Of a stretch of DNA of 64,000 nt, positions 37,781 through 48,079 are shown in pieces. Source of the stretch: Acidobacteriaceae bacterium (GTDB lineage: Bacteria > Acidobacteriota > Terriglobia > Terriglobales > Acidobacteriaceae); the NCBI GenBank assembly GCA_030041045.1, contig JASHOQ010000068.1:1-64000 (forward strand), given 5' to 3'. The notes beneath the pieces were generated by a model. That model was not told where the DNA came from. It saw nothing but the letters and a program-made list of their open reading frames with translations, and did no database searches. The translations under genes and the position numbers were made by a program. How positions within the stretch are numbered: the first letter of the stretch is position 1; the number at the start of each line of letters is the position of its first letter.

Positions 37781-38162
37781 ACCCGGTCGCCGGCCTTCGT
37801 GTCCGGCCTGGCCGCCGTCGCGCGCCTCGCGCCGCCGCTGCCTCTTCGGCGCGGCTTCCCGAACCGCCGTCGCCTGCGCCGAACGCTCTCTCCGCGCCAC
37901 CCCAAACGGGGCCATGCTCCAGCTTAATGTACCCACGCACTGCATACGGCGCTGGTACGTATCGCAACTACAGTTTGTTCCAGCCCTCTAAACTCTTCGG
38001 CGTGAACCACCGCAACCGGGTTTTGTGCGAACTGCCGCGTTCACCCAAGCCTCGGGCGCCAACCATGTCTTTCATCAAAATTAACTTGCAGTTTGCAACT
38101 TAACCGTGTAAGCATACCTTCGCTGAATCAAGGAATCTTCATCTTTCCACTGGAGGCAAATC

Positions 38163-38768
38163 GTGAAGAGGATCCCTGCTCTGCTGTGCGTTCTCGTTCT
38201 GATTAGCCTGTCAGCATCTGCTCAGGAGCTCTCGCAGGCGGACCGCGACAAGGGCGTCCAGTACCTCGAACAGACCCGCGACGGCGTGGTGGCCGCGGTC
38301 TCCGGCCTTTCAGACGCGCAACTGCACTTCAAGGCCGGCCCCGACCGCTGGTCCATCGCCGAGTGCCTCGAGCACATCGCGCTGGCCGAAGACTTCCTCT
38401 TCATGAACGTCCAGCAGAACGTGATGAAAGCCGGCCCCGGCGCATCCGATCGCGACTACGTGAAAATTGACGCCGCCATCCTCGCCATGGTTCCCGATCG
38501 CAGCCACAAAGCACAGGCGCCGCCGCCGCTCGTCCCCACCGGCCGCTGGACTCCCGACGAAGCCCTTCAGCATTTCCTGGCCAGCCGCGAAAAAACCATC
38601 GAATTCATGAAGACCGAGCCCGGTCTGCGCGCGCACACGGTGGAGATGCCTCCCATGGGCCAGCAGCTTGATGGCTACGAGTGGCTGCTCTTTATCGCGG
38701 CGCACAGCAAGCGCCACACCGAGCAGATTGAGGAAGTGAAGGCCGATCCGAATTTTCCCAAGAGCTGA
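38163..38768 (+). CDS. DinB superfamily protein, secreted
   Basis: Signal peptide; AVSGLSDAQLHFKAGPDRWSIAECLEHIALAEDFLF...AAHSKRHTEQIEEVK; GTG start. Confidence 0.85.
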   Translation: MKRIPALLCVLVLISLSASAQELSQADRDKGVQYLEQTRDGVVAAVSGLSDAQLHFKAGPDRWSIAECLEHIALAEDFLFMNVQQNVMKAGPGASDRDYVKIDAAILAMVPDRSHKAQAPPPLVPTGRWTPDEALQHFLASREKTIEFMKTEPGLRAHTVEMPPMGQQLDGYEWLLFIAAHSKRHTEQIEEVKADPNFPKS

Positions 38769-38796
38769 AGCCTGGCTGACCCCGCGAACGATTTGG

Positions 38797-38820
38797 CTCG
38801 CTGACTTGCTGACTTGCTAA
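38797..38820. repeat. octamer repeat tract (three units)
   Basis: ctcgctgacttgctgacttgctaa. Confidence 0.75.
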
Positions 38821-40103
38821 TCCACCCACTCCCCCTGCCGCATGAGCGGCTCGGCTGTGCCCGCAGCGGAGATTCCGTCGATATCGAGCTTCTCTGACCC
38901 GATCATCCAGTCCACGTGAATCAGGCTCGTGTTCGCGCCCCGGCAGGTGAGCTCATCCGGCGTCAGCTTGTCGCCTTCGCGCAGGCAGGACGAATACGCC
39001 TGCCCCAGCGCGATATGCGAGGCCGCGTTCTCGTCGAACAACGTGTGCAGAAATACCTGCCCGCTCGAGGCAATCGGCGAGGAGTGCGGCACCAGCGCCA
39101 CCTCGCCCAGCCGCCCTGCGCCGTCGTCGGTGTCAATCAGCTTTTTCAGCACCTCCTCGCCCTGGCTTGCGCGTGCTTCCACGATGCGGCCTTTTTCAAA
39201 CCGCACGCGGATGCCTTCGATCATCGTTCCCTGGTACGAAAGCGGCTTGGTCGCGGTCACGATTCCCTCGGCGCGGTCCTTGTGCGGCGTTGAGAACACC
39301 TCTTCCGTGGGCATGTTCGGAATGCAATATATGCCATTGCCCGCCGTCGTGCCTCCGCCCAGCCACAGGTGATCGTCTGCCAGACCCAGCCGGAAATCCG
39401 TTCCCGGCCCGCGATACTGGAGGGCCGCGTACCGTTTCTCGTTCAAAAACGCAGCCCGTTTCTGCAGATTCGCGTCGTGCGCCCGCCACGCGCTCACCGG
39501 GTCCTCCTGATCGATGCGTGTGGTGGAAAAAATCAGGTTCCATAGCTTTTCGAGCGCAGCCTCCGGCGTTTCGCCCGGAAACAGTGCCTCCGCCCACGCC
39601 GGCGTGGCGCTGGCCACGATGGTCCAGTTGATTGCGTGCCGCGTAATCAGCTCGAGCGCCGGCCGGTACGCCTGGCTGACCGCGCGGTTCGCCCGTCCCA
39701 CTCTTTCCGGATCTTCCTTCGAGAGCAGCCCCGGATGTCCGCCCGCAATCGCCAGCCGCGCCGAGCCGCTCTTGAACGCCGCGCCCATCCCGTCGTAAAG
39801 CCACTTCGCGGCGTGGTCAAAGCTCTCGTCCGGCGCAAAGCGATAGCGCAGCAGCGTGGCCTCTTCGTCGGTAAAGAGCGTCGTCACCAGGGCCGCTCCG
39901 GCACGATACGCGTGTTCGGTAATCTTTCGCGCCAGCGGCAGCGCGTCGATCGGTGCCGTCATTAGCAGCTCCTGCCCGTGTTTCAACCCCAGCCCCACCT
40001 GCACCGCCACTGCGGCGAACAGATCAAGGTTTTCCTCCTGGGTGCGCGCTGCCGCTGCTTGTCCCCGTCCTTGCATTGTCGAAGCCCCGCTGCTGGTTTT
40101 CAT
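38817..40103 (-). CDS. M29 family aminopeptidase
   Basis: LGLKHGQELLMTAPIDALPLARKITEHAYRAGA...FDENAASHIALGQAYSSCL...TSLIHVDWMIGSEKLDIDGI. Confidence 0.9.
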   Translation of the reverse strand: MKTSSGASTMQGRGQAAAARTQEENLDLFAAVAVQVGLGLKHGQELLMTAPIDALPLARKITEHAYRAGAALVTTLFTDEEATLLRYRFAPDESFDHAAKWLYDGMGAAFKSGSARLAIAGGHPGLLSKEDPERVGRANRAVSQAYRPALELITRHAINWTIVASATPAWAEALFPGETPEAALEKLWNLIFSTTRIDQEDPVSAWRAHDANLQKRAAFLNEKRYAALQYRGPGTDFRLGLADDHLWLGGGTTAGNGIYCIPNMPTEEVFSTPHKDRAEGIVTATKPLSYQGTMIEGIRVRFEKGRIVEARASQGEEVLKKLIDTDDGAGRLGEVALVPHSSPIASSGQVFLHTLFDENAASHIALGQAYSSCLREGDKLTPDELTCRGANTSLIHVDWMIGSEKLDIDGISAAGTAEPLMRQGEWVD

Positions 40104-40130
40104 TCTCGTCAAGCCCCTCAATCCCTATTA

Positions 40131-40165
40131 AAGACGAAAGGCGCAGGCCTCGAAAACCCTGCGCC
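40131..40165 (-). terminator. intrinsic terminator downstream of glgC
   Basis: Minus strand GGCGCAGG-gttttcgag-CCTGCGCC followed by TTTCGTCTTT. Confidence 0.6.
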
Positions 40166-40196
40166 CTCACTCTTCGGTGTCAATGCTCTTCCCCCG

Positions 40197-41456
<1,260 letters not shown>

Positions 41457-41775
41457 AGGATCCTGCCCTGGTTCAGTCTCCTGGAGACGGTCACGTTCAG
41501 AGAAGTTCTTTTGCTCGCAACAGCATAACCCCTGGGCGGCGCACTCCTCCACACTTCATTGAACGCAGGAGAATACCACACCGCCGAAACCCTCAGCCAG
41601 CGCCCGCAGCCACCAACCCGGCGGTCTTTTCCGGATTTGCCTGATCCGGCTCCCCGTCGACCGTCAGTGGAAGCGTTGTGCGCCTCACCCCGCATCGGAA
41701 TTGGATGCCGGAAGCGCGCATGCCGCTTTCGCAGAGCAGGAAGGAAAAGCCGGTCGGCGCGCGGCGACTCTTGAA

Positions 41776-42600
41776 TTACCGCCGGATGCTCGTGAACTTG
41801 TACTCCATTCCCACGCTGACCGCGGCATTGATGTCGTACTGAGAGATGTGTGCCCCGTAATTGGTGCCGTAATGGGTCATTACCGCGTCCGGCGTTACGC
41901 GGAACACCCAGTGCTCGGAGCGGTTCAGGTCAAAGTGCCCGCCCATAATCACTGCCGGCGCAAACTGGTCGTTATAAAACGCCGCGCACTCGGCCGGATT
42001 CGGGCAGGAACTCGACGGCGAGAGCAGGTCACGCTCGAAGTCCCCGTACACCTCGCCCAGGAGCACATGCGCCACCAGCGCGCCATGCTTGTTGTGCGGG
42101 CCCAGGAATTCAGGCCCCGCCGTGCCGAAGTACTCCGCCACAAATGGGCCCCGGATGGGTCCGCCGGTGCCGCCGCCGTTCAGGTGGTTTACGCCCGGCC
42201 CACTGGTGCCCACGTATGCGCGGATCGAGCTCTCCACGCCCCAGTGCTTTGTCAGCCACATTGAACCACTCAAATCCAGCCCGCCGAGGTTCGCCCCCTG
42301 CAGCAGGTTGGGTCCCGCCTTCATGTGGTCGTAGGCCATGGCCAGCGAAGCGTCAAAGCGGTTGTCGTAACTCACCTTCGCCAGCGGATTCACCGAAATG
42401 TAAGGCGTGCTCGTGGGCTCCTGGTCATTGCCCGTCTGCACGTTGTTCGATTGCGAGGAGCTGCTTTGCCCCGAGGAATTGCTTTGGGCCGATGAGCTGT
42501 CTTGGGCCGAATTGCTTTGGGTTTGGGCCGGCGCGCACGCCGGAAAGACCAGGGCTGCCGCAACGGCAATCCAGGGAAGAAACCTTGCTTGGAAACGCAT
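41776..42600 (-). CDS. outer-membrane beta-barrel-like protein with Ser/Gln/Asn-rich N-terminus
   Basis: Signal peptide MRFQARFLPWIAVAAALVFPACAPAQ; SNSAQDSSSAQSNSSGQSSSSQSNN; aromatic terminal strand VGMEYKF. Confidence 0.65.
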   Translation of the reverse strand: MRFQARFLPWIAVAAALVFPACAPAQTQSNSAQDSSSAQSNSSGQSSSSQSNNVQTGNDQEPTSTPYISVNPLAKVSYDNRFDASLAMAYDHMKAGPNLLQGANLGGLDLSGSMWLTKHWGVESSIRAYVGTSGPGVNHLNGGGTGGPIRGPFVAEYFGTAGPEFLGPHNKHGALVAHVLLGEVYGDFERDLLSPSSSCPNPAECAAFYNDQFAPAVIMGGHFDLNRSEHWVFRVTPDAVMTHYGTNYGAHISQYDINAAVSVGMEYKFTSIRR

Positions 42601-42719
42601 CACACCCCAGCTTACAGGACCATCCCCAACCCCGCCAACGGACTGCCCCCTGACACCTGCCGGGGTCCCCAGTGAGCGATTGTTGCTCGCTCGGGCGGCC
42701 GAAACCTGATCTCTGCTTT

Positions 42720-43433
42720 TTACGGTTCGCATCGTTCCATTGGACGCACCCATAGCAGATACCGCACCGTCTTCAGCGTCTCTTCCGCTCCCAGCGCGTC
42801 TTCGTACCAACCGGGCTCCGGTTCCACGGCAGGCGCCGCGCGCGCCTTCCACGCAATCGGCATGCGGCTGAAGATCAGCCCCGCGCGCCCCAGTTGCCAG
42901 TCGCTCGAAACCACCTCCGCTGATGTCCATCCCCGCGCCCGCATCATCCTCGCCGCGTAGCACGCATTTTCTACCGTATTGCGCGCATCCGGCTCAATCG
43001 CAATCGCGCTCTCCGGAATCCCCTGCGCCTCGGCGGTCCGCGCCATCACTTCGGCTTCTACGTAGCGGTTCTTCACCGCGCCGCCCGTAAACAGGATGTG
43101 CCCGGCCGCGCCGCGTTCGTATTCGCGCACCGCCTCGCTCACGCGCGCCAACTCCGTCGGCGTCGGATTCCCGTATTTGTCCGCCGGATCGCCCAGCACC
43201 ACGATCGCGTCAAATTGTGTTTGCTCGGTATTGCCCTTGGGCGCAAACCGCCGCGCCAGGTAGGCCCAGGTCCACAACCCGGCCACAGTCGCTGCCGCAA
43301 GCAGAATCGAACGACCGCGCCAACTCATCTTCCTGCGCCGGGCCCGTCCCGCGTTCGCGCCTCCGTGGGCGACCCTCCGCCCTCGCGCCTGCTTTTGCGC
43401 ACGGGCCGGCCTCGGTCTGGTCGTCGTTTTCAC
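42720..43433 (-). CDS. YdcF/SanA-like (DUF218) membrane protein
   Basis: FDAIVVLGDPADKYGNPTPTELARVSEAVREYERG...FTGGAVKNRYVEAEVMARTAEAQGIPESAIAIEPDARNTVENACYAARMM; the longer ORF runs back through repeat DNA and is rejected; start may be 43328. Confidence 0.82.
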   Translation of the reverse strand: MKTTTRPRPARAQKQARGRRVAHGGANAGRARRRKMSWRGRSILLAAATVAGLWTWAYLARRFAPKGNTEQTQFDAIVVLGDPADKYGNPTPTELARVSEAVREYERGAAGHILFTGGAVKNRYVEAEVMARTAEAQGIPESAIAIEPDARNTVENACYAARMMRARGWTSAEVVSSDWQLGRAGLIFSRMPIAWKARAAPAVEPEPGWYEDALGAEETLKTVRYLLWVRPMERCEP

Positions 43434-43464
43434 CCGTCTGCTCGCCTCCAGATTCCACTCTATT

Positions 43465-43608
43465 GGAACAGGGAACAGGGAACAGCGAACCAAGGGAACA
43501 AGGGACCAAGGGAACAGGGAACAGGGAACAGGGGACCAAGGGACCAAGCGAGCAAGCGATCGAGGGAGCGGGGATTGAAGGAACAGGCGAGACGAGAGGG
43601 AACAGGAA
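43465..43608. repeat. GGGAACA-type heptamer repeat tract
   Basis: ggaacagggaacagggaacagcgaaccaagggaacaagggaccaagggaacagggaacagggaacagggg... Confidence 0.88.
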
Positions 43609-43663
43609 ATCATTACCTGCCACTTCGCCAACCTGCTCACGCGCGAACGTCGGTGCAGCCGCC

Positions 43664-43690
43664 GCTGACTTGTTAACACGCTAACTTGCT
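43664..43690. repeat. octamer repeat tract (degenerate)
   Basis: gctgacttgttaacacgctaacttgct. Confidence 0.7.
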
Positions 43691-43695
43691 GTCTC

Positions 43696-44316
43696 TCACA
43701 ACCCCAGCGGCTTTTCCCACTCGCCGAACACAAATTTGTCCAGCGCCTTCCGCTCCCGTGGCTGGGTCTCCCGCTTTATCAGCTCTTCGTTGGCCAGCCT
43801 TTCCGGCTCGTCCTGGTAGCCCAAGGCAATCACCGACCCGAAATCGTACGCTTCCGGAATCACCAGCAGTTTCCGGGCCTTTTCCCGGTCGAACCCCGCC
43901 ATCTGGTGCGTTGTCAATCCCAGCGCCGCCGCCTGGAGCACCAGGTACGCGCTCGCCGCGCCCAGGTCGAATACCGCATACGAATTCGGCGAGTTGTCAT
44001 GACTGAAGCGGGCTTTGGCCACGCCCAGTATGAGCACAGGAGCTCTCTGCGCCCACGACCGGTTGAAGGGCACCAGCGAATCAGCTACCTTCTTGTGCGT
44101 CTCTGTTCCCCGCGTCCCCACGATATAACGCCACGGCTGCTCGTTGTAGCTTGAAGGGGCCCACCGCGCCGCCTCGAAAACCCGCCGCAGATCTTCTCTC
44201 GAAACCTCTCGGTCCGCAAAAGCCCGCGCGCTCCATCGGTGGTGAAAAATCGGCAACACCCCATCCACCACGTGCGCCCGTTTAATCTCGTTCACTTCCC
44301 TGGCCGTCTTCATCAT
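43696..44316 (-). CDS. nitroreductase family protein
   Basis: FHHRWSARAFADREVSREDLRRVFEAARWAPSSYNEQPWRYIVGTR...GLTTHQMAGFD. Confidence 0.94.
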   Translation of the reverse strand: MMKTAREVNEIKRAHVVDGVLPIFHHRWSARAFADREVSREDLRRVFEAARWAPSSYNEQPWRYIVGTRGTETHKKVADSLVPFNRSWAQRAPVLILGVAKARFSHDNSPNSYAVFDLGAASAYLVLQAAALGLTTHQMAGFDREKARKLLVIPEAYDFGSVIALGYQDEPERLANEELIKRETQPRERKALDKFVFGEWEKPLGL

Positions 44317-44588
44317 CTCTCCGCTCCCTGATCCCTTTATTGCATTGAAGCCAACACCCTCCTATGGATTCCTCTGCGCGTTCCGGGGATTCTCAGAGGC
44401 ACACAAAACCTGTTGGAACAGGCATTTTCTTCAAGGGAAAGGGAAAAGCGAGCAAGGCGGGAACGGGAGAACGTGAAAACAAAGGGACACCGGAACGAAA
44501 GCAGCTCCGGGAGACGTGCGAACTCGCTGGCCTCAGCGAAGCGGACGCCAACTTCCGGCGTCGTTCGCTCGTTCCCTGTTTCCTGCCT

Positions 44589-45470
44589 TTAAAACGCCGG
44601 CTGCTGCGCGTGATCCTCTTCCTCTTCCACGCCGTAGCGGCGCAGCAGGTTGGGCAGGCTCTGCGAAAATGCCGAGCGCGGCATCACCACGTCACACCCT
44701 GCTTCCACACCTTTGAGCTTCAGGTCGCCCTGTACATGGCTCAGGAAGCCGATGATCGACACCGCCTTCTTGAACTTGGCGCGGAACTTCGGAATCAGCG
44801 TCATTGGTTTCGCGTTGAGGTTGTTCAGGTCGAAGACCAGGAGCGTAGGCCGCTCTGCGTCGGGCGCCTCCAAAATGCGTGTCACCACGTCCTTGTCGCC
44901 TTTGGCAAACTCCACCTTCACGCCCAGCTTGCGCGCTGTCTCCTGAATCTTGGCCAGGAAGAACAGATCCTCGATGAAGCAAAAGATGCGCGTCGGCGCA
45001 TCCTCGCGCACAGGCGCCGCCGGCTGGGGCACATAGGCGTCGTGATAGTACGCGCCGTGGCTGTTGCTGCCGATCTGAATGGTCGACGGCGGCCCGTCGG
45101 CTACGTTGCCGTTCACCGCGCGGTAGCTGTGGTCCATGGGACCGACAAACTCCCTCGGGCCCTTCTGCCTGTTCTTGCGTTTGCCCTGCCCCTGGTGGTT
45201 GATGCTGTTGCCGGGCGACGAAGGCGGACCGGCATTCTTCTGAAAGAATTTCTTCTTCCTCCGGCTCTGGCCCTGATGTACAGGTTTGCCCTGCGGGGAC
45301 TGCTGCGCCTGCGACTGGCCCTGCTGCCCCTGGTGATTCTGAGTCGAGCCCTGTTGGTTGGATTTGTTCTTGCGGCGGCGCCGGCGGCGCCGGTGTCCCT
45401 GCGACTGCACCTGGCCATTGTCAGGTGCTGGCCCCAGCTCCGGCTGAGGCTGCGTCGATTCTGTCGTCAT
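44589..45470 (-). CDS. protein with basic, Gln/Gly-rich disordered N-terminus and receiver-like C-terminal domain
   Basis: GHRRRRRRRKNKSNQQGSTQNHQGQQGQSQAQQ...; C-terminal TRIFCFIEDLFFLAKIQETARKLGVKVEF...PTLLVFDLNNLNAKPM...IGFLSHVQGDLKLKGVEAGCDVVMPRSAF; RBS-like AGGAAG upstream of the ATG at 45470. Confidence 0.75.
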   Translation of the reverse strand: MTTESTQPQPELGPAPDNGQVQSQGHRRRRRRRKNKSNQQGSTQNHQGQQGQSQAQQSPQGKPVHQGQSRRKKKFFQKNAGPPSSPGNSINHQGQGKRKNRQKGPREFVGPMDHSYRAVNGNVADGPPSTIQIGSNSHGAYYHDAYVPQPAAPVREDAPTRIFCFIEDLFFLAKIQETARKLGVKVEFAKGDKDVVTRILEAPDAERPTLLVFDLNNLNAKPMTLIPKFRAKFKKAVSIIGFLSHVQGDLKLKGVEAGCDVVMPRSAFSQSLPNLLRRYGVEEEEDHAQQPAF

Positions 45471-46140
45471 GCGTATACTTCCTGGTACTTTGCAGTCTGG
45501 TGCTTTGCAATTTAGTTCGTCGAACTCGAGCTCGGCATTGTCGCTCATCCGGGCTTTCCTGCGCAGTGCGCGGCGCCGGACTCGGCCTTTTTCAGGCCAG
45601 CTTTTGCAAACCGCCTCCGGGACGCCGCGCCCTCACCGCGATTTATAAGCGCGGCCCTTCATCGCTGGCGTGGCCTCACTCCAAATGGCCCGGAAACGCA
45701 CCCGGCTTGAGAGCATCTTGTCGAAGTTAGTTGCCTGCTCCATGCGCGCGGGCAATCTTTTCCTCCCCAGAGACGTACCAGCGCACCCCTTCGTCCGCCG
45801 TTTCCAACTCTCTGGAAAATTCCTTGGCCGCACCCTGCGCAGATGCCGTTGATCAACTTCCTTCCGTTCTTCCGGAAGGACGCGGAACGGCTGGTGCTTT
45901 TCTCAGGTGTGCCCCTTCCTATGTGAGCCTGGGCCCCGTACAGCCGGCTTAGGTATGAGCTGTTCTCGCAGGACCTGCCGGCTCGGCGGCGAGCTTGCCC
46001 TCCCCGAAACCGGGAGGCCCGCGTCAGCCGCGTGATAGGCAAGTTCGATACTACAGCGAAGGCAACGGGCTGGCAAGAGGTGTTTGTTGCTTCGCCTGAA
46101 CGGAGGATTTCGATTGCGGGATTACTTCCGGGGACACACA

Positions 46141-46367
46141 CCCAAAAGCACGAAGCGCCGCTCCCATAAGCGGCGCTTCGCGGGACCTGCACCGGTCACT
46201 GGCCTCCCCCGGCAGGTTTTGGGCGGCGGCTCCTGGCCGCCGCACCGTCCGCAGGCTTTCCCGGCCGACTCTCCCCCTTAAGGGAACGGTCGCTCGCCGT
46301 TTGCTCTTGCCGGGCGCCTGCTCTGCTTCAGGCTGCCCTTAAGTCGGCAGCCCCAAACATCACTGGC
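46141..46367 (-). ncRNA. candidate small non-coding RNA, family not identified
   Basis: Minus-strand promoter-like TTGTGA(46396-46401)-16 nt-TATTAC(46374-46379); internal hairpins GGCTGCC/GGCAGCC and GCGGCGGC/GCCGCCGC; ends in 12-bp terminator stem; no convincing ORF. Confidence 0.4.
46147..46180 (-). terminator. intrinsic terminator on the minus strand
   Basis: CGAAGCGCCGCT-tatggg-AGCGGCGCTTCG (12-bp perfect stem) followed by TGCTTTT on the minus strand. Confidence 0.65.
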
Positions 46368-46528
46368 GCCTTGGTAATAGCAATCCAAGTTCCTTTCACA
46401 ACATTCCTTATTTTCAAAAACTTAGCCAGGTTTTCCAGGTGTGCTGTTTTCGATTATGGGAGGTAGAAAAGGCGAAAACTTCAAAAAACCATAATTCTGT
46501 GTACCTCAATCCGTCCACGCCGGGAATC

Positions 46529-47374
46529 TCACTGCTGACAGAGCGGGCAATAGTGCGTTCCCCGCCCGGCAATTGTGATCCGCCGGATCGGCGTCCCGCA
46601 GCGGCGGCAAGGCTCCCCTGTGCGCTGATACACAGAGTGCTCGAGCTGAAAAAACCCCCGCTCGCCGTCCGCGCCCACATAATCGCTTACCGAGGAGCCT
46701 CCGAGCCGGATGGCATGCAGAAGCACTTTTTTGAGCGCCTGCCGCAGCCGCTCAAGCTCGGCCCGCGTCAGCCGGCCCGCCACGCGCCGCGGCCGGATTC
46801 CGGCCTGGAAGAGGCTTTCGTCAGCGTAGATGTTGCCCAACCCGGCCAGCAGTTTTTGATTGAGCAGTGCGGCCTTGATGGGCGTGCGCCGCCCGCGGAA
46901 AAGGGCTGCAAACGCCTCCGTTCCAATGGCCAGAGGCTCGTCGCCCGGCGGGCCGAATGACTCACCCCGCGCAAGCTCCCTCAATTCCAGCCGCCCAAAC
47001 CGCCGGGGATCGACAAAGCGCAACTCGCGTCCGCTCGCGAGCGTCAGCCGCGCGTGCGTGTGTTTCTCCGCCGGCGCCTCCGGCGTGGTCACCAGCAGCC
47101 GGCCGGTCATGCCCAGATGCACAATCCACTGGGCCTCCACCTGCTCCTCTGCACGTGTCCGCTCGCCCGTGGCCGGCCCCATCTCACACACAATGTGCTT
47201 GCCCGCGCGGTGCACGCCGAGAAACACACGCCCTTCAAGCCCTCTGGCCTGCCTCGCCGGCGGAGTCTTGAACGGCTCGTGCTCGCCGCTGAACCACGCC
47301 TCCACCACGCGATCGCCGCGTAGGCGCGCATCGACGCCGCGCGCGATCGTCTCCACCTCGGGCAATTCGGGCAT
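46529..47374 (-). CDS. mutM: formamidopyrimidine-DNA glycosylase (Fpg)
   Basis: MPELPEVETIARGVDARLRGDRV; IVHLGMTGRL; zinc finger CRRCGTPIRRITIAGRGTHYCPLCQQ. Confidence 0.97.
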   Translation of the reverse strand: MPELPEVETIARGVDARLRGDRVVEAWFSGEHEPFKTPPARQARGLEGRVFLGVHRAGKHIVCEMGPATGERTRAEEQVEAQWIVHLGMTGRLLVTTPEAPAEKHTHARLTLASGRELRFVDPRRFGRLELRELARGESFGPPGDEPLAIGTEAFAALFRGRRTPIKAALLNQKLLAGLGNIYADESLFQAGIRPRRVAGRLTRAELERLRQALKKVLLHAIRLGGSSVSDYVGADGERGFFQLEHSVYQRTGEPCRRCGTPIRRITIAGRGTHYCPLCQQ

Positions 47375-47399
47375 TCGCTTATTTTAATGAAGGGGTGAA

Positions 47400-47927
47400 T
47401 CATTTACGGTCGGCGGACGCATGATCGGCGGGCGTGAGAATCTTATTCGCTTCGAAGCTCACGATCTTCCACACCCCCGGCGGGCCTTCCACGTAGACGC
47501 GCGTGTAGCGGTAGCTCCCGGAGATATCGCCGTCCGGTGTCGTCGCCTGCACGTCGGCAGTTGACGTGACCAGCGCTGTGGTCCCGTAAAAGCGCACCTT
47601 GCGATCGGAAACTTCCAGGCTGGTGAAGTGCACGCGATGCAGGTTTGCCAGCGCTTCATCCTTTGTCTGCAGTGTGCCCGAGGGCGTGATGGCCATATAG
47701 TCTTCGGCCAGCAGACCGCTCATCGCTGCGATGTCGTCCTTAAGCATCGCGTCGCGCCATACATCTTCCAGGTGATCGATCTCGTGACGCCGCTCGTGCT
47801 TCTCCTTCTGGGGGACCCCCGCCCAAAGCACGCTCACGCACGCGGCCAGCGCAAGCGCGGCCAGAACCGCTCGCCCCGCGCGGAGCCGGAGCAGGCGTTT
47901 CCAGGGGTCGGTCGCCGAGCGCGTCAT
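47400..47927 (-). CDS. SnoaL/DUF4440-like (NTF2-fold) protein, membrane-anchored or secreted
   Basis: DVWRDAMLKDDIAAMSGLLAEDYMAITPSGTLQTKDEALANL...YTRVYVEGPPGVWKIVSFEANKI. Confidence 0.82.
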   Translation of the reverse strand: MTRSATDPWKRLLRLRAGRAVLAALALAACVSVLWAGVPQKEKHERRHEIDHLEDVWRDAMLKDDIAAMSGLLAEDYMAITPSGTLQTKDEALANLHRVHFTSLEVSDRKVRFYGTTALVTSTADVQATTPDGDISGSYRYTRVYVEGPPGVWKIVSFEANKILTPADHASADRK

Positions 47928-48079
47928 ACGCGTATCGGATGGTAGCCCCGGACCGGTTTGGAGGTCAACGCAATTCCGGCCGGAACATGGTATCCATTGA
48001 TACATCCGCATCCATTCGAGCCCGTCCACACCAGGCACTGCCTGCGCGCTCTCCCCTCAGGTTTGACGCAAAAAGCAGC

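Noticed and set aside
43434-43733. N-terminal extension of the ydcF-like ORF up to 43733
   Set aside because: Runs through GGGAACA repeat DNA and yields LFPWSLVPLVRCSLFPVP-type nonsense; start placed at 43433 or 43328
45633-45743. 36-codon minus-strand ORF MEQATNFDKMLSSRVRFRAIW...
   Set aside because: Has a GGGGAGG upstream, but nothing else supports coding; left as an unresolved small ORF
45844-45927. 27-codon plus-strand ORF MPLINFLPFFRKDAERLVLFSGVPLPM
   Set aside because: Peptide looks plausible but there is no ribosome-binding site or conservation evidence; too short to support
45659-46192. 177-aa minus-strand ORF
   Set aside because: No protein-like composition; overlaps the hairpin-rich non-coding region and crosses the terminator stem
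46141-46367. Cobalamin riboswitch or 6S/tmRNA identity for the candidate ncRNA
   Set aside because: GCCAGGAGCC and GCAAACGGCGAGC are superficially similar to parts of these RNAs, but the defining conserved blocks are missing
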